A DNA stretch of 64,000 nt, taken from the NCBI GenBank assembly GCA_026004675.1, contig BPJP01000006.1, positions 307,508 to 371,507 on the forward strand, in the 5' to 3' direction. Of the stretch, positions 18,686-28,953 are shown piece after piece; the stretch's first letter is position 1; every line of letters begins with the position of its first letter. This DNA is from Gemmatales bacterium (lineage in GTDB: Bacteria; Planctomycetota; Planctomycetia; Gemmatales; Gemmataceae). Under the pieces are notes generated by a model, which was not told the origin of the DNA, did not search any database, and worked only from the letters and a program-made list of their open reading frames with translations. The translations under genes were made by a program, and so were the position numbers.

Positions 18686-21600
18686 ATGTTCTACGATGTC
18701 TTTCCTTACTTGCTGATCTTTTTTGTCTTAACGTTGATCACCCTTGTCGGGCACGGTATCTGGGTGCTATTGAGCCGGGTGGTTGGTGCGGTTTTCGGCT
18801 ATTCGCACCCAATGCAGCGCTGTCCGCGCTGCCGATCGTCGTACCGACCGACGAGGAGGGTTTGTCCTGGTTGTGGCCTGGATGGCGAAAGTGCCCTGGC
18901 GCAAAAAATACGGGATTTGGCCGCCAGCGAACGTCTGCTGAGCCGATACCTGAGAGAGAATCGCATCGACCACGATGCTGTGGCAGGAATCTTGAAGCAG
19001 ATTCGCCTCGAACAGGATCAATTACTGCGGCGGCAGCCGGTTTTCTCGGCACAACGAGCAAGCGAAGATATTCCGACAGTCGTTCCCGTCTCATCGCCGG
19101 TTACCGCTGTCGAGTCGTCCGGTGGACCAGCTACGGAAGCGGAACCTGCCTGGCGTCTTCTCGATCGTCGCCTGGGGCAAATCGTTCATGTTGTCGACCT
19201 TCCGGCACGCGAGCGGCAAGCGATCGTTTCGCTTTACGAACGGTTATCGACCGATGAGCTGCAAAAGCTGTCTCCGCCGAGCCAATTGCAATTGGCTCGA
19301 CTGCTGCGGCTGGTCGGGATGCCGGCGGCAGCGCTATGTGCCTATCGGCGGGTGTTGGCTTCGGAATCGGATAGCGTGTTGCGGGGCGACATCGCACTCG
19401 AGGCTGGGCGTTTTGCCGTGCAGGCTGAGGCCCTCGGCGACGCCCGCTGGTTTTTCAGTCGAGCTTTGAGCGAAAGTACGCCTGAGTACGCCCGAAAAGA
19501 AGCCGCGAAGGCGCTGGCTTCTTTAGCATCTTCGCAGCCTCGCTCGCCTGTTCTCCAAGTCCCCTCCGAACCCGCTGCCAATGCGAAGGCCGCCGTCATC
19601 GCCACGGCACCGGCGGCGCCGAGGCGTTCCCTCAGCGAACTCTTGGCAGCATTCATGGAAAAAAGCAATATCCTTTGGGGGGAGCTTGCCGGCGGTCTGC
19701 TCATCGTTGGTTGTTCCATCGCGCTGGTTATCAGTTTGTGGTCGAAGCTCGAACAGAATCCCGTTTATCAGTTCGGTATCTTCGTTGGTATCACCAGCAT
19801 GCTCTTCGGTGCAGGTCTTTATACGCTGCACCATTGGAAACTCGAGTCGACTAGCCGTGGTTTGCTCATCATCGCGACTTTGTTAGTGCCATTGAATTTT
19901 CTTGCCATTGCAGCCCAAACAAAGGAATCGACGCATCCTGGTCAAATCGCGCTGGAGGTCTGCGCGATTGGCGTGTTTGCCGTTTTGCTGCGTGTTACTG
20001 CTGACGTGTTGGTGCGTGGCGGTAGAAACTGGCTACCATTTTCAGTGTTGGGTGCGTCGGCATCGCAGCTGTTGCTGCCGCGGTTGTTTTCCCTCGGTGA
20101 AGCGGACGCATGGCGTATTGGTTGTATAGCTTGTTTGCCGGTGGCCTTTTTCCTGGCAGGAAGCCTATCCTGGCTATGGACGAACTATCGGAAGAGCGCG
20201 GATGCCACCGAACTGGCTTCTGGCGTCTTCGTTTTTCTGGGAGTATCGTTGTTCGCAGTCGCCACGTCCTTTGCTTTGATCGTTACCTGGTACGCGAATT
20301 TTGGCGGAGATGTCGAGGTTGTCCGAGCAGCCTTGGCTTTTCCAGTAGCGCTATGCGCTTTGCCGGTGCTCAGCGGCGGTTTCCGGGTGCACGGCTTTTT
20401 GGCTGATCGGAAAGAGGAAGCCGCGAAACGCACGGCGGGCACGGCTGTAGGGCTTGCGGGTGCCGTCATTCTGTTGGCCGCGATTCCGCTAGCCTGGTGG
20501 TATCCCAAGCTGGCACTGGCCGTTGGGGTTTTTGACTTTGCCGTCCTGACGATTCTCGCCTTCTCGCTCCAGATTCCTGTTGCTCACGCCTTCGCCTTGG
20601 CGTGTTTCATCACTGGCTGGTGGTTGGGAGCAAGTCAGCTTGCCCCCGAGGCAGCCAGTATCAAATTCATGCAGCAAGAAATTTTCGGACCGACGGACAT
20701 CGCCTGGCTCGCCTTGGTTTTGGCCTTGGGAGCGGTGTCTGAAATACTGTGCCGACTCAAACTTCGCGAACATGCCGCCTACTATGGTTTGGGATGCGGC
20801 GCGACAGCCCTCATTGGCCTGGGCTGTTCGGTTCCGGTGACCAACCTTTCCGCTCCGTTGGCGGCTCTCAAGCCAGGTCTTGTTTTCGGTCTGTACGCCA
20901 TTGGTGGTTTGGTCTTCAACGTCCGCTGGCGAAGACCGTTCGTTACTGCATGCTCCCTGGCTTCGCTCGTGGCGGCGACTTTGTGGTGGCTGCGAGCCAT
21001 CCTTCCGGACAGCATCGCGGTCTGGAGCGCGGTCCTCGCCATCGAGGGCTTGTTATTCAGCCTCGCTGCTCTGTCGCTCAGACAGCATCATCTTTTCTTC
21101 TACCGTGAACCGTTGGCCCGTTCCGCTGAAGCGATCGTTCCCTTTGTTGTCGCATTAACCCTGTGGAGTGGCTGGCCCAAGTTGGCGTGGGACCGTCCGC
21201 ATCTGGTCGCAGGCGCAGCAGTCGGCATCTTGTTCGTGCTTACCTCCGTCATCGACCGAAGCCGATCGAGACTGCGTTGGGCCAATGTTTTCTTCATCAG
21301 CACCTCGGTCATCGCAGGGACAACCTACCTTGCCAGTGCCGACTGGTTTATTCAGCAAACGGGAAAGATCGCCCGCTTCTTCGATCCGCGAGCACTGTAC
21401 GTCTATGGCATCGCTCTTGGGACGTACGGTTTGCTCTGTTCAGTTGGGCGCGTCGTTTTGCAGTCGCTCCGCAAGCACTCCAGTTGGCTGGAATCGCACT
21501 GGCCAGCATGGGACCGTATCGTCCTCGAGGGGCTGACGATAGCGCTGGCAACTTTAACAGTCGCCGGCGGCATACCGATTCTGTCCAGCGAGTGGCTTTC

Positions 21601-24600
21601 ACCTCAGCATTTTTCGTCAGTTTTTGGTGTCAGCTGGCTACACCTGTTTGATTACCGAGTGTGGCTGTTGCACGGCGTGCTTGCCGCTTCGTTCCTGTGC
21701 GGGTTGTGGGAGCGCAGATGCTATTTTGCTGGCTACGGACTGGCCATACTAGGTTTGATTCTTCCCCTGATGGCCGCTGGCTGGGACCTGCCTCAGCCAG
21801 CGTCGGCCCATGTTTTGCGATGGGGGCTGGCGGCAATCTTTGTGGCCGGCTCGACGCTCATCTGGTTCCGACAGCACTTGGTCAAGCTCGGTAAGCTGCT
21901 GCGGATGGTAGAACTCGACAGAAAAGCGATCCGATCTCCCCGACGGCTCGTTTTTTCGACCACGCTGATACCGCTGGTAGCGATCTCCGTCACCGCCGCC
22001 GTTCTCCCTTTTTGGGGAATCAAACCGTTCGAACCAGTTCATGGCTTTTTCTCTCGTTTCCAATCAACTGTTCTATTGGCGGTGCCGCTGCTTTTGGCAG
22101 CAGCCGCCTTGATTGGCCACGCCTTCTTCGAACGAAAGTCGAGCTACATTTTCGCCGCTGGTGTTTTGACAACGGCGGTCGTTCTCATGGCTCATGCCCT
22201 GCATGTTCTCGGCGACCAGGCGGTGCTACCGTCAGCCGCCGAAGTTCCCCTGCGCGTTCAGCTCATCCAACTCAGCGTGTTGACGTTATCCGTCATTGGC
22301 CTGATATGGCTGAGCGTTCGTCCGCGTTTCGACAAAGAAGGGATTTATTTGCGGCTCAACTTTGGCATCGCGGCTGCCGGCTTGACTTTCCTCCTTAGCA
22401 TCGCGTTGACTCTGCTGTCGCTGGCGTCACCGAACGATCCGTACCCATGGACAGTTGAAGCTGGATCTGCATGGAGTTGGTTCGCCCTCATCACCTCCGC
22501 GGCAGGAATCGCGTTCCTTGTCGTGGACCAACGGCATGGTTTGCGCCCGCATGTTCTTGGTCTGATAGCTGTTGCCTTTTTTGGTCTGGCCTCCTGCACG
22601 ATGACGCGCATCGTTCCGGAATGGGCCTATCGCATGTGGTTGTCTGGCTGGTCATTGTGTCCGCTGGTTTGGGTTGGATGTGCCTGGGGGATGTCCTATT
22701 GCCGGGACCGAATCGGCTTGAGATTAGCCTCGCAGTGGATAGACGCCACCGTCTTTTGGGTTCGGTTGGCGACGGTCATAACAACCGTGCTGGCCGTCAA
22801 GGCGGCGTTTTTCCACAACGACCAGCTTTGGGCGGGGATGGCAACCGCTCTTGCTTTCCCGGCCTCCGCGGCGCTAGCCGTATGGCAGCGTCGAGAGGGC
22901 TGGGCATTTTGCGCGTGCCTCGGTACCAACCTCGCTGTTTCGATGTTGCTGTGGGAAGCCCGAAAGTTGATACCATTCATCGATTGGTGGGTCGTGCTCA
23001 TCTATAGCAACATCAGCACCTCAGCGGTGACCGCCATGATATGGTTGGGGATTCGGCACCGTCTCTATGGCTACGCCGAGTTGAGTTTTCGACGCGCGCC
23101 TCTACTGGCACTGCATATCGGGTTGTCGCTCTTCTATACCATCGTCTTGATAGCGATTCCGCTGTGTCACCTTCTCATGTCGCCGGGACGGCCTATGCCA
23201 TCCGCCATTGCCATTGCGGGGAGCAACCCAGGCTGGTTGGCTTTTCTGTTGATCGTGATAGCGACCGGTTGGTATGCCCATCAAATCGACGAACGCAGCC
23301 TGCGTGCTCTTTTCCGCAAAGACAAGAGCTGTTTCGACCCGAGACGATCGTCGTTGCCGATGAGTCTGCTATCACTCTTCGGTTTGGGCGTTGGCGTGCT
23401 CTGTGCGTGCCGACTAAGTTCTCTCGATACAGGAAACTGGTTGTCCTATCACGTGCTTGTTACCGAGTGGGCTTTGACCGCTCTGGCCGTTCTCGTGGTC
23501 GGCTGGCAAATGGCTCGCGTCGCACAAATGGAATTAGAAGGCTGGGCGCTAGCCAGCGTGAGGGAGACCACCTCCTCTTCCTTCTGGGAAGAAGCCTCGT
23601 TTGTTCGCTGGGCATTTTGCATTGCCTCGCTCGTCGCCGTGCTCGCGTTTCGAGCGGCTTGGGCGGATCCGTGGCGGCCTTGGTTCTCAACAGCGATCAC
23701 AGTCTTCACAGCCGGCATCATCGCAGCACTCGCCGTCTGGTCACCAAAGCGTAGCCACGTCATCGCAAGTGGTATTCTCTTGAATGCCGCTGGCTCGATG
23801 TTCTGGATCGGCAAAGGATGGACTACCTGGGAAATGTTGATGGGGGTCCAGATCGCCTGCTGCGGGCTGGCATCCCTGTTGTGGACACTGGCCGGCATCA
23901 GCCTGGCGATCTCGAATTGGTCGACCTCGCACTGGCAGAAGCTGCAATCGGTCGAAGCATGGGGTTCCCGATGCTTTGCGGCGGCGGCCATCTCGTTGTT
24001 GTCGGTCCTGACCCTGACCGGCGTTATCGTCCAAACGGCAGGTTTTCCGTTTCCCATCTCGATTGCCTCTTGGACTGGCCTGATGATGACCCTGATTGTT
24101 TTCATCGTCCGACTCTGGCACCCGGGCGCTCGATTCGGTTTACCGGCTCTCTACAGCACCGGTCTTCTTGCGATTCTCATTTCTATCCTCTCTCGTGGCA
24201 TGACTCCCGCTGATTTTGGCTGGTGGTCAGCGCTAGGGATATCGCTGTTCGTCTTGGTAACCGCAGGCGTCGCTGGTTGGTTCCAGGTCCGGCAAGAACT
24301 GCTTCAACGATGGCGTTTGCCCGTTCGGCAATACGAACGAAGTTGGTTCGAAACGGCACAAATGACACTGATGCTCGTGGTAGCGAGCTTGAGTGTGTGG
24401 ATGAGCATCGGATTTGCTGAACATTCCCGACGTTTGGCAGGTGCGGGCGTACTGGTTCCTTTGATTGCTTCGGGCGTATTGCTGGCCCACTGGGCCGACA
24501 GGCTAAAAAGGCCGGTTGCCGTCACTTGGCAAGGCTGTTTTCGCCAGATAACGATGGCTCTCGTCCTTCTGACAGCGGTCAATCTCGGCTGGGCGCTGCT

Positions 24601-25882
24601 GTTGCCGGCGGACCACAGTCTTGTTTGGTTGTGGTTACATCGATCTGTATGGCTGCTGGCGGTTCTCTTCCCTGGAACAGCCCTTTGCACGCTCGTCTTG
24701 CCCCGGGTTTTGCCTGGTGAAGGCGCATGGACTAAAGCCGGTTTGAAGCTTGCCCCAACGCTAGCAACGCTGGCGGTTTTGGTGTTGGCAGACGTTCTGG
24801 TTCAGGAAGCCTGGCTTTATCAGCTTCCACACTGGATTCTGCAACGGTTGGCGACGATCAACACATACGCCGTGGCGACAGGACTATCGGTGCCTGCCGC
24901 AATAGAGGAACCGATGCACTGGTTAGCCGTCATCATGGTGGCGATCAGCCTGCTCGTCGTCATTGTTTGCTGCATTCGCAATGCTCTCCGACCTGGTCAA
25001 GATTTCCTGAACTTGCCACCGCATCGGCGAACGCTTTACGTGTACGTAGCGGAGTTGCTGGTTCTGGTGCTGTTTTTGCACATTCGGATCACCCAGCCAG
25101 AGCTGTTTCGGCACGGCGTTTTCCTTCGCTATTGGCCCTTCATGGTCATGGCCATTGCGTTTGTCGGCGTCGGTTTGAGCGAAGCCTTTAACCGTCGCAA
25201 CCTTAATGTTCTCGCCGAGCCTTTGGAAAGAACAGGGATCGTCCTGCCGATGCTGCCGGTGCTGGCATTTTGCGTTCTACCAGGCACCCTGTACGGAAGC
25301 CTGTGGTTTACTGCGGGGCTGTTGTACGGCCTGCTGGCTGTTCGCAAACGGTCATTCGCCTTTGCCATCACAGCAGCGATTGCCGCCAACATCGGCTTGT
25401 GGGTCTGGCTGCATCATCTCGACGTCCACTTCTGGAAACATCCCCAGATTTGGCTGATTCCACCGGCATTGGTCGCTTTGGCCGCTGGTCATTTTAATCG
25501 TGACCGGCTGTCCCCGTCGCAAGCCAACTGGATCCGCTATCTGGCGCTGTTGACGATTTATTTGTCGTCGTCGGCGGACATGTTCCTTGCCGGCATCGGC
25601 AATTCGTGGACACTGCCAATAGTGCTGGCACTCTTGTCCGTGGTGGGCATCTTGACAGGCATGATGGTCCGCATCCGAGCCTTTCTCGTTCTCGGAACGA
25701 CTTTCCTCTTTCTAGTCGTTTTCAGCATCATCTGGCATGCGGGCATCGACCAGCAGCAGACGTGGATTCTCTACGCGTTCGGCATTGCCCTGGGGGCCGC
25801 CATCCTGGCATTCTTCGGCGTTTTTGAAAAACGCCGCAACGATGTCTTAAAAGTTCTCGACGACTTCAAGCGTTGGCAGTAA
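18686..25882 (+). CDS. Giant polytopic membrane protein with N-terminal zinc ribbon (2398 aa), function unknown
   Basis: A single uninterrupted frame of 7197 bases. Residues 5-34 form an initial membrane segment. Cys46, Cys49, Cys60 and Cys63 form a CxxC-x10-CxxC zinc ribbon. Residues about 68-112 are charged and helical. About 150-290 look like TPR-type helical repeats (e.g. AALCAYRRVLASESDS, DARWFFSRALSEST). From about 335 to 2375 there are dozens of hydrophobic segments separated by short Arg/Lys-containing loops. No catalytic motif, ATPase motif or transporter signature was recognised. The alternating pattern recalls large DUF2157/DUF2339-type proteins, but I cannot assign either. No clear Shine-Dalgarno precedes the ATG. 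It appears to be transcribed alone. Confidence 0.85.
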   Translation: MFYDVFPYLLIFFVLTLITLVGHGIWVLLSRVVGAVFGYSHPMQRCPRCRSSYRPTRRVCPGCGLDGESALAQKIRDLAASERLLSRYLRENRIDHDAVAGILKQIRLEQDQLLRRQPVFSAQRASEDIPTVVPVSSPVTAVESSGGPATEAEPAWRLLDRRLGQIVHVVDLPARERQAIVSLYERLSTDELQKLSPPSQLQLARLLRLVGMPAAALCAYRRVLASESDSVLRGDIALEAGRFAVQAEALGDARWFFSRALSESTPEYARKEAAKALASLASSQPRSPVLQVPSEPAANAKAAVIATAPAAPRRSLSELLAAFMEKSNILWGELAGGLLIVGCSIALVISLWSKLEQNPVYQFGIFVGITSMLFGAGLYTLHHWKLESTSRGLLIIATLLVPLNFLAIAAQTKESTHPGQIALEVCAIGVFAVLLRVTADVLVRGGRNWLPFSVLGASASQLLLPRLFSLGEADAWRIGCIACLPVAFFLAGSLSWLWTNYRKSADATELASGVFVFLGVSLFAVATSFALIVTWYANFGGDVEVVRAALAFPVALCALPVLSGGFRVHGFLADRKEEAAKRTAGTAVGLAGAVILLAAIPLAWWYPKLALAVGVFDFAVLTILAFSLQIPVAHAFALACFITGWWLGASQLAPEAASIKFMQQEIFGPTDIAWLALVLALGAVSEILCRLKLREHAAYYGLGCGATALIGLGCSVPVTNLSAPLAALKPGLVFGLYAIGGLVFNVRWRRPFVTACSLASLVAATLWWLRAILPDSIAVWSAVLAIEGLLFSLAALSLRQHHLFFYREPLARSAEAIVPFVVALTLWSGWPKLAWDRPHLVAGAAVGILFVLTSVIDRSRSRLRWANVFFISTSVIAGTTYLASADWFIQQTGKIARFFDPRALYVYGIALGTYGLLCSVGRVVLQSLRKHSSWLESHWPAWDRIVLEGLTIALATLTVAGGIPILSSEWLSPQHFSSVFGVSWLHLFDYRVWLLHGVLAASFLCGLWERRCYFAGYGLAILGLILPLMAAGWDLPQPASAHVLRWGLAAIFVAGSTLIWFRQHLVKLGKLLRMVELDRKAIRSPRRLVFSTTLIPLVAISVTAAVLPFWGIKPFEPVHGFFSRFQSTVLLAVPLLLAAAALIGHAFFERKSSYIFAAGVLTTAVVLMAHALHVLGDQAVLPSAAEVPLRVQLIQLSVLTLSVIGLIWLSVRPRFDKEGIYLRLNFGIAAAGLTFLLSIALTLLSLASPNDPYPWTVEAGSAWSWFALITSAAGIAFLVVDQRHGLRPHVLGLIAVAFFGLASCTMTRIVPEWAYRMWLSGWSLCPLVWVGCAWGMSYCRDRIGLRLASQWIDATVFWVRLATVITTVLAVKAAFFHNDQLWAGMATALAFPASAALAVWQRREGWAFCACLGTNLAVSMLLWEARKLIPFIDWWVVLIYSNISTSAVTAMIWLGIRHRLYGYAELSFRRAPLLALHIGLSLFYTIVLIAIPLCHLLMSPGRPMPSAIAIAGSNPGWLAFLLIVIATGWYAHQIDERSLRALFRKDKSCFDPRRSSLPMSLLSLFGLGVGVLCACRLSSLDTGNWLSYHVLVTEWALTALAVLVVGWQMARVAQMELEGWALASVRETTSSSFWEEASFVRWAFCIASLVAVLAFRAAWADPWRPWFSTAITVFTAGIIAALAVWSPKRSHVIASGILLNAAGSMFWIGKGWTTWEMLMGVQIACCGLASLLWTLAGISLAISNWSTSHWQKLQSVEAWGSRCFAAAAISLLSVLTLTGVIVQTAGFPFPISIASWTGLMMTLIVFIVRLWHPGARFGLPALYSTGLLAILISILSRGMTPADFGWWSALGISLFVLVTAGVAGWFQVRQELLQRWRLPVRQYERSWFETAQMTLMLVVASLSVWMSIGFAEHSRRLAGAGVLVPLIASGVLLAHWADRLKRPVAVTWQGCFRQITMALVLLTAVNLGWALLLPADHSLVWLWLHRSVWLLAVLFPGTALCTLVLPRVLPGEGAWTKAGLKLAPTLATLAVLVLADVLVQEAWLYQLPHWILQRLATINTYAVATGLSVPAAIEEPMHWLAVIMVAISLLVVIVCCIRNALRPGQDFLNLPPHRRTLYVYVAELLVLVLFLHIRITQPELFRHGVFLRYWPFMVMAIAFVGVGLSEAFNRRNLNVLAEPLERTGIVLPMLPVLAFCVLPGTLYGSLWFTAGLLYGLLAVRKRSFAFAITAAIAANIGLWVWLHHLDVHFWKHPQIWLIPPALVALAAGHFNRDRLSPSQANWIRYLALLTIYLSSSADMFLAGIGNSWTLPIVLALLSVVGILTGMMVRIRAFLVLGTTFLFLVVFSIIWHAGIDQQQTWILYAFGIALGAAILAFFGVFEKRRNDVLKVLDDFKRWQ

Positions 25883-25914
25883 GGCGAGCAACGAAGCCGT
25901 TCTTTCCAGTTTCT

Positions 25915-26991
25915 TCAGTCATAACGGCCGCTGGCCTCGATGGGCCAGATGGCTTCGACTTGCTCTTGGCGCACGGCCACGCAGTTTCGGTGCAGGTTCA
26001 TCGTTGCGCAGCAGTGCGCCGGGATGACACGCACGCGGTCGCCGATGCGCAGGTCGATTCGGTCGCTTTCAACGACGGTATGTTCTTCCGCCAAACGGGC
26101 AACTTTGTCGTGCGGCCGACCGAGAATCGCAGGACTGCCGAAGTCTTTCGAGATCGCTTTGCTGCCGGCATCGAGCACGTAACGGCCAGGTGCCTTGCTG
26201 ATCACTGCCGCCATGATCGACAAAGCACAAGCAAACTCGGGGCGAACCTGGTGATAAATGCTATCCATCAGCACGAAAGACCCTGGCTGAATTTCCGTTA
26301 TTCCATCATAAAAACCTACGAATTCCCACGTTCCGGTTCCCGCGCCAGTCACAACCTTCACGGGAATACCCGCTTTTTCTATCAAACGACGTGTGGCGAT
26401 GAGTTTTTCCAGCGACTGATGGCACTTGCGTTTTCGTTCGTCTGCGTCGGCAACCAATTGCAAATGGCCATCATAACCCTGCAAGCCGTCAAAGCGCAAC
26501 CCTGGCAGCGATCGAACCAGGCGGGCAAGTTCCAAAGCCGGTTCGCCGGGTTCGACGCCGCAGCGATTCATGCCAATGTTTACTTCGACCAAAACCCCGA
26601 TCGTCGCTCCAGCCTCGGTCGCTGCGCGCGACATTTCTCGAACATTATCCGCGTCGTCCACACAAACGCGAACATCAGCACGTCTGGCCAATTCCGCCAG
26701 CCGCCTCAGCTTGATCGGGCCGACAATTTGATTGGCGATAAAAATATCGGTTAGACCGGCATCGGCGAGAACTTCAGCCTCATTGAGCTTGGCGCATAAA
26801 AACTTGTCGCCGCCGTGGCAGGCAATATACCGGGCCAGACCGGCGCATTTCAGCGATTTGAAGTGAACGCGAACGTCCACCTCGCGATTTTGAAACGCCC
26901 CGAACATTCTTTGCAAGTTGGCATCAACCACATCCAGATCGATCACCAGTTGCGGCGCGTCCAAATCAGCCAACGTTCGCGGAGTCGGCAT
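25915..26991 (-). CDS. PLP-dependent D-threonine aldolase/D-serine dehydratase-like enzyme
   Basis: 358-residue fold-type III PLP enzyme: an alanine-racemase-like N-terminal barrel plus the D-serine-dehydratase-like C-terminal domain. The PLP lysine lies in RVHFKSLKC near residue 45, after LDAPQLVIDLD. The C-terminal PAHCCATMNLH segment supplies the His/Cys metal ligands of the DSD1/DTA family. ATG 26989-26991 is chosen because AGGGG lies six bases upstream and the family begins at LDTPxLVID; an earlier in-frame ATG adds 19 residues. The reaction could be D-threonine cleavage or 3-hydroxyaspartate-type dehydration; the sequence does not decide. Confidence 0.87.
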   Translation of the reverse strand: MPTPRTLADLDAPQLVIDLDVVDANLQRMFGAFQNREVDVRVHFKSLKCAGLARYIACHGGDKFLCAKLNEAEVLADAGLTDIFIANQIVGPIKLRRLAELARRADVRVCVDDADNVREMSRAATEAGATIGVLVEVNIGMNRCGVEPGEPALELARLVRSLPGLRFDGLQGYDGHLQLVADADERKRKCHQSLEKLIATRRLIEKAGIPVKVVTGAGTGTWEFVGFYDGITEIQPGSFVLMDSIYHQVRPEFACALSIMAAVISKAPGRYVLDAGSKAISKDFGSPAILGRPHDKVARLAEEHTVVESDRIDLRIGDRVRVIPAHCCATMNLHRNCVAVRQEQVEAIWPIEASGRYD

Positions 26992-27227
26992 GGCGAACCC
27001 CTGAGCAAAATTGTGAAACGATTTAAGAATGTTGTATGAACGCTGCATCGGCTGACGGCCAATTTACCCGACGTCGCCTGGCCGAATCAAAGAGCTGCCG
27101 GCAGCCTCAACCGGCTGAGCACGCAACCGAGTTTTGTATGACAATAATACTAGCCAGAAGGCAGCCGGGATGGTAGGATCGAAGCACGGTTAGCATTCGG
27201 CAGAGGGTTTCGAACCGGAGTGAAAAC

Positions 27228-28607
27228 ATGATTACGGTTCACGACAGCAACACCCCCCTTTGCGACGGCTTGACCCGGCGGGAATGGCTCCATCTTGGCG
27301 GCCTGGGCATATTCGGCCTGTCGATGGTGCCGCAATGGTCGGTCGCACTAACTGACAAGCCCAAGACGTTCAAGAAGTGCATCGTGCTCTTTTTCTTGGG
27401 CGGTCCTCCGCAACACGAAACGTGGGATCCGAAGCCGAACGCTCCTTCGGAAGTACGGGGCGAGGCCAGGCCCATCGCGACGAGTGTGCCGGGCATCCAG
27501 GTCGGCGAATGGATGCCAAAGACGGCCCGCCTCGCTCACCATCTGTGTATTGTTCGTGCCATGCGCACGCGGGACAACGCCCATACGGCAAGCGGCTATT
27601 ACATGTGCACGGGCGTGCCACACCAGCCCATGAACGTCGAAAATGCCCTCCCTGGCGCACCGAACGATCATCCCTGCCTGGCTGCCGTCATCCGCCATCT
27701 TCGTCGTGGTTCCGCTCTGCCTTCCTCGATCATGTTGCCGGAAGTTTTGCATAACGATTCCACGCCAAAATGGCCGGGTCAGGACGCGGGTTGGCTGGGA
27801 AGGTCAGCGGACCCTTGGCTTTTAACCTGCGATCCATCGTCACCTCGCTTCAATGTCAAGGAACTGCAACTGCCCGCCGAAGTCACCCCCGGACGTTTTC
27901 GCCAGCGCTATGAGCTGTTGCAACAGCTGAACAGCCAACTCGACAAGTTACAACAGAGTCCCGCGATCGAACGGTACGATATCCACAGCCGACAAGTGCT
28001 TGACCTGCTGCGGTCTCCTCAATGTCGGCGTGCCTTTGCTATCGATCGGGAGCCGCCGGCATTACGCGATCGCTACACGCGCACGAAATTCGGCCAAAGC
28101 GTGCTGCTGGCCCGACGACTACTCGAAGCGGGTGTGTCGCTGGTGCAAGTCAACTGGACCCGTCTTCCAGGCGCTCCCAACAACGGACATTGGGATACCC
28201 ATAGCAAGAACGCTGAAGCCCTGAAGAATCATCTTATGCCGCTTATGGACCAGGTGTATTCAACGCTCCTGGAAGACTTAGCGGACCGGGGCTTACTGGA
28301 CGAAACACTTGTGGTTTGGATGGGGGAATTCGGGCGGAGCCCCAAAATCAATGGCCGGGGCGGTCGAGACCATTGGGGGAGAGTCTTCTCGGTCGCCTTG
28401 GCCGGTGCAGGCGTTCGCGCCGGTTCAGTTTACGGTGCCTCAGACAAGCTCGGCGCTGAGCCGAAAGATGGCGTCGTGAATCCGGAAGACCTGACGGCCA
28501 CCGTCTTTCACTTGCTCGGCCATTCGCCGCATACCGAAATTCGTGATACGCAAAATCGGCCGGTGCCAATTAGCCGCGGACGCATCGTCAAAGGGCTGTT
28601 GGCTTGA
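27228..28607 (+). CDS. DUF1501 family exported protein (orphan)
   Basis: 459-residue DUF1501 protein (alkaline-phosphatase-like fold), one of four in this window. The N-terminus LTRREWLHLGGLGIFGLS is a twin-arginine-type signal. Family motifs follow: VLFFLGGPPQHETWDPKP, VVWMGEFGRSPKINGRGGRDHWG, and the closing TVFHLLGHSPHTEIRDTQNRPVPIS. ATG 27228 follows CCGGAGTGAAAAC. The family is abundant in planctomycetes and usually encoded next to DUF1549/1553 cytochrome-like proteins; here no such partner is adjacent. Biochemical function is unknown. Confidence 0.9.
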   Translation: MITVHDSNTPLCDGLTRREWLHLGGLGIFGLSMVPQWSVALTDKPKTFKKCIVLFFLGGPPQHETWDPKPNAPSEVRGEARPIATSVPGIQVGEWMPKTARLAHHLCIVRAMRTRDNAHTASGYYMCTGVPHQPMNVENALPGAPNDHPCLAAVIRHLRRGSALPSSIMLPEVLHNDSTPKWPGQDAGWLGRSADPWLLTCDPSSPRFNVKELQLPAEVTPGRFRQRYELLQQLNSQLDKLQQSPAIERYDIHSRQVLDLLRSPQCRRAFAIDREPPALRDRYTRTKFGQSVLLARRLLEAGVSLVQVNWTRLPGAPNNGHWDTHSKNAEALKNHLMPLMDQVYSTLLEDLADRGLLDETLVVWMGEFGRSPKINGRGGRDHWGRVFSVALAGAGVRAGSVYGASDKLGAEPKDGVVNPEDLTATVFHLLGHSPHTEIRDTQNRPVPISRGRIVKGLLA

Positions 28608-28617
28608 TGTGCCGGAC

Positions 28618-28953
28618 CTATTCGCCGATGCCACCGCCGACGATGCGTACTTTCTCCAGCGTTACCAGGCCTTTCGTCACATGACTCTGCACGTATTCCA
28701 GAAAGCTTCGAATCTGGTCCGGCTCGTCAATGATTTCAATCACGACCGGCAGGTCTTCGGAAAGGCGGAGGATTTTGGCGGTATGAATCCGGTGATGGCT
28801 GCCGAATCCCATCGTGCAGCGCATGGCCGTCGCCCCAGCCAGGCCACGATTGCGGGCCTCTTCCACGATGACTTCATACATCGGCCGATGTCCCAGTTTC
28901 GCCTCTTCGCCGATATAGATTGTCAGTCGTTCCGCTTCGCTTCCCGGTTTCAT
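28618..28953 (-). CDS. DUF190 (PII-like) family protein
   Basis: 111-residue protein of the DUF190 family, which adopts a PII-like ferredoxin fold. The start ATG at 28951-28953 overlaps the stop of the upstream response-regulator gene as ATGA, so the two are translationally coupled. Visible family features: ERLTIYIGEEAKLGHRPMYEVIVEEARNRG..., GATAMRCTMGFG and a VVIEIIDEPDQIRSFL segment. PII-like folds commonly bind nucleotides at trimer interfaces; the ligand here is unknown. The pairing with a receiver domain suggests a signalling role. Confidence 0.88.
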   Translation of the reverse strand: MKPGSEAERLTIYIGEEAKLGHRPMYEVIVEEARNRGLAGATAMRCTMGFGSHHRIHTAKILRLSEDLPVVIEIIDEPDQIRSFLEYVQSHVTKGLVTLEKVRIVGGGIGE

